64,000 bases of DNA from Hyphomonas sp. Mor2 (GTDB lineage: Bacteria; Pseudomonadota; Alphaproteobacteria; Caulobacterales; Hyphomonadaceae). The notes beneath the pieces were generated by a model that was not told where the DNA came from, made no database searches, and was given only the letters and a program-made list of their open reading frames with translations. Within the stretch, counting starts at the first letter, position 1; the number at the start of each line of letters is the position of its first letter. The position numbers were made by a program, and so were the translations under genes. Shown in pieces: positions 17,986 to 25,784 of the stretch. The stretch is from NCBI RefSeq assembly GCF_001854405.1, contig NZ_CP017718.1, forward strand, positions 620,001 to 684,000. Direction: 5' to 3'.

Positions 17986-18042
17986 GAAAGCAATTTCCTT
18001 GTTCGGAAGAGGGGCGGGTGAGTCCGCCTCCCTAAAAGCGAT

Positions 18043-18066
18043 CAGCCCGGTTTCCCAACCGGGCTG
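18043..18066 (-). terminator. hairpin between UGSC selenoprotein gene and selD
   Basis: A perfect 10-bp stem, CAGCCCGGTT/AACCGGGCTG, with a 4-base loop, 23 bases after the selenoprotein stop. On the minus strand it is followed by ATCGCTTTTAG, a weak U-tract. It may be a partial terminator or attenuator that lowers selD expression relative to the selenoprotein, or an mRNA-end stabiliser. Confidence 0.5.
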
Positions 18067-18089
18067 ACCAGATCGGAATGTGTGTGCGA

Positions 18090-18608
18090 TCAGTCGGTCA
18101 GCGCTTGCACGACATGATCGTATACAGCTGCCGCTTTTGCGCGCATTTCCTCATCGGTTGCATCCTGAATCGGATGATCAACGAGAACGAAGCGGGCATC
18201 GCTCATGCCCAGCGCATCGCGCTGCGTGACCGCGGCATTGTGGAACTCGCTGGAGGCGATTGTCACCGCTGGAAGGCCCTGGATTTCAAACCAGACTGTG
18301 TCGTGCATACTGCACGTCGTACAAGACCCTCAGTCCGCCAATCCTTCCACCACGAAGTCGCATTCAGCCTTCATCTGCGCCCGTAAATCATCCGGGCAGG
18401 GTTTTGTGAAGGTCGGTTTGGCGTAGCGCCGGACCTCGATGTCCGGCATCCGTTCGCCAAGCAGGCGCTCCAGCTCGTCCAGGAGCACGTCGCCTCGTGG
18501 TTTGCGAATGTCCATCAAGCCAACGACGCCAGAGACCTTGCCAGAGCGCGGCGTAATTTGCCGGCTGACAGGAACTGCTTCGTCAGTTGGATCGAGAATA
18601 ATCGTCAT
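18090..18608 (-). CDS. UGSC-type selenoprotein (Sec at residue 93, UGA read through)
   Basis: A 172-residue protein whose reading frame contains one in-frame UGA at 18330-18332, decoded as selenocysteine 93. The local motif is U93-G-S-C96-T-T-C99. Reading it as a stop would split the gene into 92- and 72-residue pieces. Support for read-through: both halves are in the same frame with no other stop; the motif matches the known UGSC family; a hairpin fits directly after the UGA; and selA, selB, selC and selD are all in the same operon. A near-perfect ribosome-binding site AAAGGAGG precedes the ATG at 18608, which suggests strong translation. No signal peptide or membrane span is present. The biochemical function is unknown; the Sec-Gly-Ser-Cys centre suggests a redox or reductive-cleavage active site. 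Confidence 0.93.
18299..18332 (-). promoter_or_regulatory. Sec UGA codon and bacterial SECIS-like hairpin
   Basis: Directly after the UGA (18330-18332), the mRNA forms a perfect 6-bp stem CGUGCA/UGCACG (18302-18316) capped by a GUA loop. An outer UGU/ACA pairing lies across a 4-base asymmetric bulge (18299-18323). The apical loop begins 20 bases after the UGA and starts with G, which fits the known spacing and loop rule for bacterial SECIS elements read by SelB. Confidence 0.75.
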
Positions 18609-18622
18609 TCTTCCTCCTTTGT

Positions 18623-20209
18623 CTAAACGTCTTCAATCTTGCGCGAGACAGTTTGTGAGCCCATCGGTCCGGTTACCCAGCCATGATAGGCGCTCGAAAA
18701 TTTACCCGCGCCGGATCCAGCCACAACAATATGGATATGTTCCGGCTTGGCAAATTTGGGCACCAGTTTGTCCAGCTGCTCATCCTCGAGCTTTGCCGCC
18801 ACAGCCCGGGTCATACCTGCGCCAGAGATCTCATTGGCCACCATGTCCCGCAAGGGGCGCTTTGTGACCTCCTGTATACGATCGCGCAGACGGTTTTTCT
18901 CATAAGGGCCATCGCGCAGCAGCGTTTCGATATGTTCCGGGCAAACCACCAACAGAGCATCGACCGGCATCATGTGATATTTGGGCAAGAACATGGATTC
19001 CAGTCCCAATCCGAGCGTACCGGCAATTTCGTCCGGGGCGCGGGATTCCTGATCGACAATGTGAACGGGTCCGGACGTCATCGCAAACGCGGTGACGACA
19101 GAGTCCTTTGCATTGAAGCCACGCTCCACATGCAGGGGTGACCAGGGGGAGTGGTCTTCATTTTCCGCGAAGCACATGGTGAACTTCATCGGATTGCCGA
19201 GCGTTGAGCGATCCGTACCCCCCGGCTTTGAGCCGCCAATATTGCGCACAGCCAGGCGGACCGCGCGCCCGATCGTGGCATTCGCCCGGTTGCCCGTGCC
19301 CAGCGCCATCAGGCCGCTATTCATACCGATACGCTCGCAAATCGGGCCATTGACGACCAGCACCGGCGAGGCTCCCATTGTGGTAGCCATAACGCCATGA
19401 ATGTTGAACTCGTCCGTGCAGATGGCCTCAATCGCGGCGATCACCACTGGAAGATATTCGGGCTTGCAGCCCGCCATGACGGCATTGATGGCGATCTTTT
19501 CTATTGTCGCTTCACCCATATTCGGTGGCATCTGTGCGATCACCTCTTTCGGGGAGCCCCGCGTGCCGCTGAGCATGCGTATCACCCGCTCAGGCGTGGG
19601 CGGGACGACCGGCAGACCGTCGGAGAAGCCTTGATCGAACATGAATTCAGCCACATCGTCGGCCTTGGCAATCTCGATCTTGCGGGCGCGGATCGGGCTA
19701 TCCTCGGCCTCGGCGCGCAGGCGATCATGGATTTCCGGATCCAGGTGTTTTGAGCCACAACCGGGGCGCCAATCGGGGAGGGCATCCCAATCGACGGTTG
19801 CGGGGCCACACTTGAGCGCAGCAGCGATTTTTTGCGCGACATCCTGCCATTCTGATTTCACGAATCCTTCAAACTGGGTGTCCGTTGCCTCGCCATCCGG
19901 GCACCAGTACAGGGCAGGCACAATGTCAAAGCCGTAGGCGAAAGACGTCTTCAGTTCGGAATCGTCCAGAACGGGAAGGGTGAGCCCGTGGCGATCCTTC
20001 AGAATCAAACTGCCTTCGCGAGTCTGGCTAATCATCCAGACATTTGCCTTGTCACCATAGGCCTGCGCGAACGCTTCGAGCACCGGCGCAGCGAGGTTGC
20101 AGGTCTCGCAATCCTCTTTCACGAAACAGATCAGGCTCGGCTGTGATGACGGAAACGTCTGCGGCGTACCGCCTAAATCTTCAAGGTCGAAACCGGGGTT
20201 TGCAGCCAT
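18623..20209 (-). CDS. thioredoxin-fold fusion protein, partner of UGSC selenoprotein
   Basis: A 528-residue protein. The ATG at 20209 is preferred because AGGAG sits 6 bases upstream; an ATG two codons earlier abuts it. Residues 1-110 look like a thioredoxin fold with a CETC redox pair (Cys34, Cys37). Residues about 175-480 form a large domain I do not recognise, with conserved-looking blocks GFSDGLPVVPPTPERV, PPNMGEATIEKIAINAVMAG and ALGTGNRANATIGRAVRL. The C-terminus has a short beta-rich end, HIHIVVAGSGAGKFSSAYHG. It is 14 bases upstream of the selenoprotein gene and 69 bases after tRNA-Sec, so the two proteins are probably made together. It may be a redox partner or the other subunit of one enzyme; this is inference. 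Confidence 0.78.
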   Translation of the reverse strand: MAANPGFDLEDLGGTPQTFPSSQPSLICFVKEDCETCNLAAPVLEAFAQAYGDKANVWMISQTREGSLILKDRHGLTLPVLDDSELKTSFAYGFDIVPALYWCPDGEATDTQFEGFVKSEWQDVAQKIAAALKCGPATVDWDALPDWRPGCGSKHLDPEIHDRLRAEAEDSPIRARKIEIAKADDVAEFMFDQGFSDGLPVVPPTPERVIRMLSGTRGSPKEVIAQMPPNMGEATIEKIAINAVMAGCKPEYLPVVIAAIEAICTDEFNIHGVMATTMGASPVLVVNGPICERIGMNSGLMALGTGNRANATIGRAVRLAVRNIGGSKPGGTDRSTLGNPMKFTMCFAENEDHSPWSPLHVERGFNAKDSVVTAFAMTSGPVHIVDQESRAPDEIAGTLGLGLESMFLPKYHMMPVDALLVVCPEHIETLLRDGPYEKNRLRDRIQEVTKRPLRDMVANEISGAGMTRAVAAKLEDEQLDKLVPKFAKPEHIHIVVAGSGAGKFSSAYHGWVTGPMGSQTVSRKIEDV

Positions 20210-20278
20210 CGTCATCTCCTGCGTAAAGCTAGGCGAAGTCGGTCCGGCTTGTCCATGAGTTGCGCCGCGTCACATGGC

Positions 20279-20374
20279 TGGCGGAGGCGGATGGGAATCG
20301 AACCCACCACACGCCGATGACGACGCGTCGCTGGTTTTGAAGACCAGGGAAGCCACCAGACTCCAGTCGCCTCC
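20279..20374 (-). tRNA. selC: tRNA-Sec (UCA)
   Basis: A 96-base tRNA including an encoded CCA. The anticodon stem CTGGT/ACCAG holds the loop CTTCAAA with anticodon TCA. The acceptor stem is GGAGGCGA/CCGCCTCC (seven pairs plus an A-C mismatch at the eighth), giving the long acceptor-T arm needed by SelB. The T stem GTGGG/CCCAT with TTCGATT loop, a variable arm of about 22 bases and an extended D stem are also typical. It lies inside the operon between selB and the thioredoxin-fold gene and is probably processed from the polycistronic transcript. Confidence 0.95.
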
Positions 20375-20429
20375 GCTTGGGACCACACTTAGTTGCGAGG
20401 TCGAGTCGTGCAAGCAGATTTCAAGCGCC

Positions 20430-22307
20430 CTATGCGAGGATGATGCGCATATCCCCATCACGGCGTGTTTGCTCTGTCAGATCGAAATGTTCCAGCAAGG
20501 GCACGATGGTTTTTCGATTTGTGTTCAGGATTTCGCGGGCCTGACCTGTCGTGAACGTGGTGCCAGCCGGGAAGTGTTGGCTCAGTACCTTCAGCGCTTC
20601 TGTAACAACGCTTTGATGAAGAAGAATGCTCTGCTTCAGAGCATGATTGTACAGGCGCACTGCTATTCGCTCAGAGATCATCAGTTCAATCATATCCGCT
20701 TGCTCCGTCGTCATCTCTTTGCTGCCGAAGAGGTGCGTCGGTCGCAGGTCCATGTTAGCGAGGCGTTCAATGGCATCGCTGTACACGTCCTGCTGTTCGG
20801 GGGTCATCGCTGCGAAGGGGTCGTGCTCCGCGAGCGCTACGAAGCCTTCAACTGCTACAACGCGCTCGGACCTCAATAAATCTCGCTCAGCCTGTTCAAA
20901 CAGTTCGGTCTGTCGCCGTTTCAAGCGGGCGCGTACCGAAGCTGTGGGATGATGTGGTCGCAGGGGACGCGCCACGTGCAGGTCGGCCAGGCTCAACAGA
21001 TACGCGTCTGCGGCATCTTCGATGTCCTTTTCCCTTATGACCGTTTCTGGATTGAGAACCCGCAAACCGCGGGGCAGACTCGCGCCGATCACAGGCGACG
21101 GTTTGCCAATCAGTCGAGATAGTTCGGCCAATTGGATGACGCCCTTGTCGCGGTTCGCCAAAGCGTCCGCCAGAGCTGTCAGATCGTTTTCCTGCGCGGC
21201 GTCCAGAACCGCCACATGGAGCGGTTTGTTCTTGCGAACCAGGCGCGCCTCTGGATCCAGAATCTTGCCGCCGATTATTGTTTTGGCAGTGTTCGGATTT
21301 CTGAGCGCAAAACACTGCCCGCGAAATCCCGGTTGAGGATGCTCGAACTGCAATTGTACGAATTGGCGGCCCTTCTCCGATGAGGGGTATAAGCGCACCC
21401 GTGCAGCTTCATGCGTGGTGCCCCACATGACCATGACGCGCTCCATGTGCTCTATATCAACGGACGTGTCTGGCTTCGATGTCAGGAATACATCGAAACA
21501 TCGGGACGCCTTGAACGTGTTTGCCGCGCAGACCACATCGCCCCTGCTGATCTGCGACGTGCTGACACCGCGCAGGTTGAGGGCGACTCGAGATCCTGCC
21601 TCTGATGACCTCTTCGAGTGGCCAGCGACGTGGATGTCTCGCACGGTGGCATCGAGTCCGGCGGGGAGTATCGTCGCTGCCGCATCTTGCGAGACCGAAT
21701 GGCCGATCAAGGTTCCGGTGACGATCGTTCCCGCTCCCGGCGCGGAGAAAACACGATCCACCGGCAGAAAAAATCCGGGTAAATCCGGGTGTTCTGCGCA
21801 TCTGCCGGCATGATTTTGCAAGACCGCCTTCAGCTCCGACAGGCCATCCGTCGTGCGTGCGGAGGTCACGAGGATAGGCGAGGGGGATAGCTCCACAGAC
21901 TTCATCAACTGTTCAACCTCAATTCGCCGGTCCTCGATCGTGCGGGCCTCTGCGAGATCGGATTTAGTCAGTACGGAGATGACGTTCTTGATCCCGAGCA
22001 TCCGCGCGAGATGAAGATAGTCGTGGGTCTGACGCTTCACGCCTTCCACGGCGGAAACAACCAACAGAACCGTGCTCACGCCACTCAACCCTGCAGCGGT
22101 CGTGCGCACGAAATCGGCGTGACCCGGCGTGTCGATCAGGTGAATGTATCCTGACGGAGTGGCGACTCGGGCAAACCCGAGCTGGATGGTGAGCCCGCGC
22201 GCTCGTTCTTCGGCAAGCGTATCCGTCTCAATGCCGGTGAGGGCTTTCACCAGTGCTGTCTTGCCGTGATCCACATGGCCGATAACAGCGATAGTCTTGT
22301 CTGTCAT
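20430..22307 (-). CDS. selB: selenocysteine-specific translation elongation factor SelB
   Basis: A 625-residue GTPase that brings Sec-tRNA to the ribosome and binds SECIS RNA. The G1 motif GHVDHGKTALV is at 10-20, with DTPGHADF (G3) and TKSD (G4) following. EF-Tu-like domains 2 and 3 are followed by a C-terminal series of winged-helix domains, of which the last (about 565-625, with FTTGQAREILNTNRK and EHFDLTEQT) is the usual SECIS-binding module. The length matches the family. It overlaps selA by ATGA (22304-22307) and is followed 55 bases later by tRNA-Sec. Confidence 0.96.
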   Translation of the reverse strand: MTDKTIAVIGHVDHGKTALVKALTGIETDTLAEERARGLTIQLGFARVATPSGYIHLIDTPGHADFVRTTAAGLSGVSTVLLVVSAVEGVKRQTHDYLHLARMLGIKNVISVLTKSDLAEARTIEDRRIEVEQLMKSVELSPSPILVTSARTTDGLSELKAVLQNHAGRCAEHPDLPGFFLPVDRVFSAPGAGTIVTGTLIGHSVSQDAAATILPAGLDATVRDIHVAGHSKRSSEAGSRVALNLRGVSTSQISRGDVVCAANTFKASRCFDVFLTSKPDTSVDIEHMERVMVMWGTTHEAARVRLYPSSEKGRQFVQLQFEHPQPGFRGQCFALRNPNTAKTIIGGKILDPEARLVRKNKPLHVAVLDAAQENDLTALADALANRDKGVIQLAELSRLIGKPSPVIGASLPRGLRVLNPETVIREKDIEDAADAYLLSLADLHVARPLRPHHPTASVRARLKRRQTELFEQAERDLLRSERVVAVEGFVALAEHDPFAAMTPEQQDVYSDAIERLANMDLRPTHLFGSKEMTTEQADMIELMISERIAVRLYNHALKQSILLHQSVVTEALKVLSQHFPAGTTFTTGQAREILNTNRKTIVPLLEHFDLTEQTRRDGDMRIILA

Positions 22308-23695
22308 TTTTGAGTGGTCTTGCTGAGTTGCGCAGCGATCAGGGCGATTTCGTCCTCGGCAACCGCACGCAAATCGAGCAGAAACTGATCGTTGGCGATC
22401 CGTCCGATAATCGGTGTTTCGCTCCTCCGCAGAAGCGTCGCAAGGTCATCGGCCGAATGCTCGTCGCTAAACAGGGCCAGGGCGAAACTTGGCAAATCCT
22501 GCTGCGGCAGCGAACCTGCTCCGGCGCGGGCCGTGGTCGAGACGAGTTCAGCATTGAATTGGGTTCGGCGCTTGATCGCCTCAGCGAGTTGGCGCGCCCT
22601 TGCTTCGATCTGATCGATCGGTTCGGAGAGCATCTGAAGAACGGGAATGCGCGCAAGTGGATCACTTGGTGCACGATATAGATCGAGTGTTGCACGCAGC
22701 GCGGCCAGAGAGAGTTTGTCGATCCGCACCGCGCGCGCCACGGGGTGCCTTTTGATGGTCTCAATGAGGTCGCGGCGTCCGGCAATAATTCCTGCTTGCG
22801 GACCGCCCAGAAGTTTGTCGCCAGAGAACGTCACCAGATCAACCCCTGCCGAGAGCACATCGCGTACGACGGGTTCGTCGCTCAGTCCAAACTTGGCGAG
22901 ATCAATCAGGACGCCGCTGCCAAGATCCTCGATCAGGATCTTACCCGCGTCATGCGCGAGCTTTGCAAGTTCGGTTCGGCTCGGGACCGACGTGAAGCCA
23001 ACAATGCTGTAATTGCTCGTATGGCTCTTCAGCAGGAGGGCTGTGTCTTCATCAATCGCATCCGCATAATCGTGCAGATGGGTTTTGTTGGTCGTGCCGA
23101 CTTCCTTCAGCTCCGCGCCGCTTTGCGCGATCACATCCGGCATCCGGAACGACCCGCCAATCTCAACCAATTCACCACGTGAGGCGATGACATTTTGTCC
23201 TTTGGAAAGCGCGCTCAGGCTGGTCAGAATGGCGGCGGCGCAATTATTGACGACCATGGCCGCTTCGGCACCCGTGAGTTTGCAGATCAGGGCTTCCACA
23301 TGCGCATGCCTGGATCCGCGCTTGCCATTGCTCAGCGCCAGCTCCAGCGACGAATAATTCGCCGCGACAGATTGCATGGCCTCAATTGCCTCCGGGGCCA
23401 GACGGGCGCGTCCGAGATTGGTGTGGATGATCACGCCAGTTGCATTGATGGCGCGGGTCAGCGTCGGCGCTCGGGCTGCGTTCAGATCTGTGGCGATCTC
23501 ATCAAATAGCATCTGTTCGGAGACTGGGTTGAGCGAAGCACCGCCCGCCGCCATGATCTTTGAGCGGGCAATGTCCAGCTTGCCTCGAATGGCATTCACG
23601 ACATCGCCGCGACCGTGCCGTTCGATCAACCGCTCGGCAGCCTCTGTTTCGAGCAGAGTCTGGACTTTGGGGAGGCGTCTCAATTGATCTTGCAT
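22304..23695 (-). CDS. selA: L-seryl-tRNA(Sec) selenium transferase SelA
   Basis: A 463-residue PLP enzyme that converts Ser-tRNA(Sec) to Sec-tRNA(Sec) with selenophosphate. The N-terminal helical segment LRRLPKVQTLLE is the SelA tRNA-binding start. Lys294 in FSGDKLLGGPQAG is the PLP lysine, and TNLGRA near 92-97 and DLGSG at 257-261 are family motifs. The length is normal. It is the first gene of the minus-strand selenocysteine operon, and 166 bases separate it from the divergent fabY-like gene. Confidence 0.96.
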   Translation of the reverse strand: MQDQLRRLPKVQTLLETEAAERLIERHGRGDVVNAIRGKLDIARSKIMAAGGASLNPVSEQMLFDEIATDLNAARAPTLTRAINATGVIIHTNLGRARLAPEAIEAMQSVAANYSSLELALSNGKRGSRHAHVEALICKLTGAEAAMVVNNCAAAILTSLSALSKGQNVIASRGELVEIGGSFRMPDVIAQSGAELKEVGTTNKTHLHDYADAIDEDTALLLKSHTSNYSIVGFTSVPSRTELAKLAHDAGKILIEDLGSGVLIDLAKFGLSDEPVVRDVLSAGVDLVTFSGDKLLGGPQAGIIAGRRDLIETIKRHPVARAVRIDKLSLAALRATLDLYRAPSDPLARIPVLQMLSEPIDQIEARARQLAEAIKRRTQFNAELVSTTARAGAGSLPQQDLPSFALALFSDEHSADDLATLLRRSETPIIGRIANDQFLLDLRAVAEDEIALIAAQLSKTTQK

Positions 23696-23861
23696 GCCTC
23701 ATTCTTTCCGAACTGAGACACGGGCGCAAGTTGGCGCGAGGGACGGGCACGGGTGCAATCGATCGAAATTAAGTGTTGAGCCTGGTCTCGAATAGCTTCT
23801 AGTGTTTCCGCTTATTCTATTGCGTGTGGGTCACGCGCAGATCGAACCGACGGATATTTCT

Positions 23862-25784
23862 ATGCGCTTACCAGTCATTGTCAGCATGGGTGGCGTCAAC
23901 GCTGCCGGTCGCACATCGGGGCATCAGGCCTATCGCCGTATGGTCATCGACGCGCTTCCCGATGAGCAGGCGAATGAGACCATCTTGGGCCTGGCCGTCA
24001 TGATGGGGCTGGTGAAACCAGGCCAAGGCGACAAATACGTCACAGCGGGCGATGACGCTCCAGATTCTCTCAGTGCCGAAGAGGTGGTCGGTCGCTACCA
24101 AAGTGAGGTCATAGCGGGAACCCTGGTGCGCCGCATTGAGAAAGAGCGTTTCGACGTCGATGCACTCTACTGGCAATCGAGCGCAGCCCTGTCCCCGCTG
24201 GCTGAGGACGGAGAAGACACAATCCGCGTGCTCGCCGACAAGGCAGCCATTCCAGATCAGATCCCGGACACGTGGGCAATTGAACCTCATGATGACACCC
24301 GCGTTCGGGTCACAATCAAGGGCGACCTGAACGTCTTTCTTTCAAATGCCAGGGAGTTTCCTGTGAAGGCGGCGGGCCAACTGCCGCGCGGCTTCGAGAT
24401 GGCGGGCCTTTACAATTCGCGCTTTCAGCCACGGGGCCTGCAAATGGCCCTATTCGGGGCGACGGATGCACTGCGATCGCTCGGCATCGATTGGGACGAC
24501 GTGCTGGCCTGTATCGAGCCGGACGAAGTCGGCGTCTATTCCAGCAGCGGCTTCGGGCAAATGGACAAGGAAGGTTATGGCGGCATGCATCAAGCGCGCA
24601 TGATGGGGCAGCGCGTGACCGCAAAATCCCTGGTCATGGGCATCAATTCCATGCCGACAGATTTCATCAACGCCTATGTCCTGTCCAATGTCGGGATCGC
24701 TAGCAGCGCGGTCGCGGCGTGTGCGACGTTCCTGAGCAATTTGCGCCACGCCGTTGCGGACATCCAAGCCGGCAAAGTGCGGGTCGCCATGGTCGGAAAC
24801 AGTGAGGCGCCCGTGGTGCCTGAGATCATGGATGGCTTCGGGACCATGGGGGCGCTCGCGACCGACGATAATATGACCAAGATCTACGGCGACGGCGAGA
24901 TCGACTATCGCCGCGCCAGCCGTCCCTTCGGCAACAATTGCGGATTTACGATCGGCGAAGCGAGCCAATACTTCATTCTGATGGACGATGCGCTGGCAAT
25001 GGAGCTTGGTGCGCCGTGCCTCGGATCGATAACCGACGTGTTTGTCGATGCCGACGGAACCAAGAAATCGATTACCGCTCCCGGCCCGGGCAATCACATC
25101 AGTATGGCGAAAGCCGTCGCCGCCGCCTCAGCTGTCGCCGGGCGGGAAGCCGTTCAGGCACACAGTTTCGTGCTCGCTCATGGCTCGAGCACGCCGCAAA
25201 ACAGGGTCACCGAGTCCCAGATCTTTGATCAGGTGGCGACCGCGTTCGGCATCGAGGACTGGCCACTCATCGCCGTCAAAGCCTATCTCGGACACACAAT
25301 CGCGCCGGCAAGCGGCGACCAGTTGGCGGCTGCGCTAGGATGTTTCGCGCATGGCATCCTGCCGGGAATTCCAACCCTGGATCACGTCGCCGCGGATGTG
25401 TCGCAGGATCGCTTGTCACTCGGCCCGGAGCATCAGCATCGCGACCCTTCCGATCTGGAGGTTGCGATCCTCAACTCCAAAGGATTTGGGGGGAACAATG
25501 CATCCGCAGTGATCCTGTCGCCTGGGAAGACGGAGGCAATGCTCGAGAAGCGTCATGGCACGACGGCGTTTTCTGCCTATGCGGCGCGGCGTGAGACAGC
25601 GCTTGAGGCGTCCGCAGACTACCTCGCGCGTGCGGACCGCGGCGAGTACGCCCCGATCTATCGCTTCGGCGAGGAAGTCATCTCGGACGCCGATATCCTT
25701 ATGACCGACAAAGCGATCTCACTGAAGGGCGCTGGCAATCCGATTTCTTTGCCGACCGACAATCCCTACGCGGACATGACGTAA
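23862..25784 (+). CDS. fabY: beta-ketoacyl-ACP synthase FabY-like
   Basis: A 640-residue ketosynthase. The start at 23862 (MRLPVIVSMGGVNAAGRTS) is chosen because this is how FabY proteins begin; the upstream in-frame extension is not conserved-looking. The catalytic triad is Cys287 (SSAVAACATF), His440 (LAHGSSTP) and His478 (YLGHTIAP). In Pseudomonas, FabY starts fatty acid synthesis by condensing acetyl-CoA with malonyl-ACP, in place of FabH. It is longer than FabB/FabF because of an N-terminal extension and an insert. The gene is divergent from selA and convergent with the RND operon. No visible ACP domain is attached. Confidence 0.78.
   Translation: MRLPVIVSMGGVNAAGRTSGHQAYRRMVIDALPDEQANETILGLAVMMGLVKPGQGDKYVTAGDDAPDSLSAEEVVGRYQSEVIAGTLVRRIEKERFDVDALYWQSSAALSPLAEDGEDTIRVLADKAAIPDQIPDTWAIEPHDDTRVRVTIKGDLNVFLSNAREFPVKAAGQLPRGFEMAGLYNSRFQPRGLQMALFGATDALRSLGIDWDDVLACIEPDEVGVYSSSGFGQMDKEGYGGMHQARMMGQRVTAKSLVMGINSMPTDFINAYVLSNVGIASSAVAACATFLSNLRHAVADIQAGKVRVAMVGNSEAPVVPEIMDGFGTMGALATDDNMTKIYGDGEIDYRRASRPFGNNCGFTIGEASQYFILMDDALAMELGAPCLGSITDVFVDADGTKKSITAPGPGNHISMAKAVAAASAVAGREAVQAHSFVLAHGSSTPQNRVTESQIFDQVATAFGIEDWPLIAVKAYLGHTIAPASGDQLAAALGCFAHGILPGIPTLDHVAADVSQDRLSLGPEHQHRDPSDLEVAILNSKGFGGNNASAVILSPGKTEAMLEKRHGTTAFSAYAARRETALEASADYLARADRGEYAPIYRFGEEVISDADILMTDKAISLKGAGNPISLPTDNPYADMT

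Noticed and set aside
18330-18608. Independent 92-residue gene ending at the UGA
   Set aside because: The frame continues past the UGA without another stop, the UGSC motif spans it, and Sec genes surround it.
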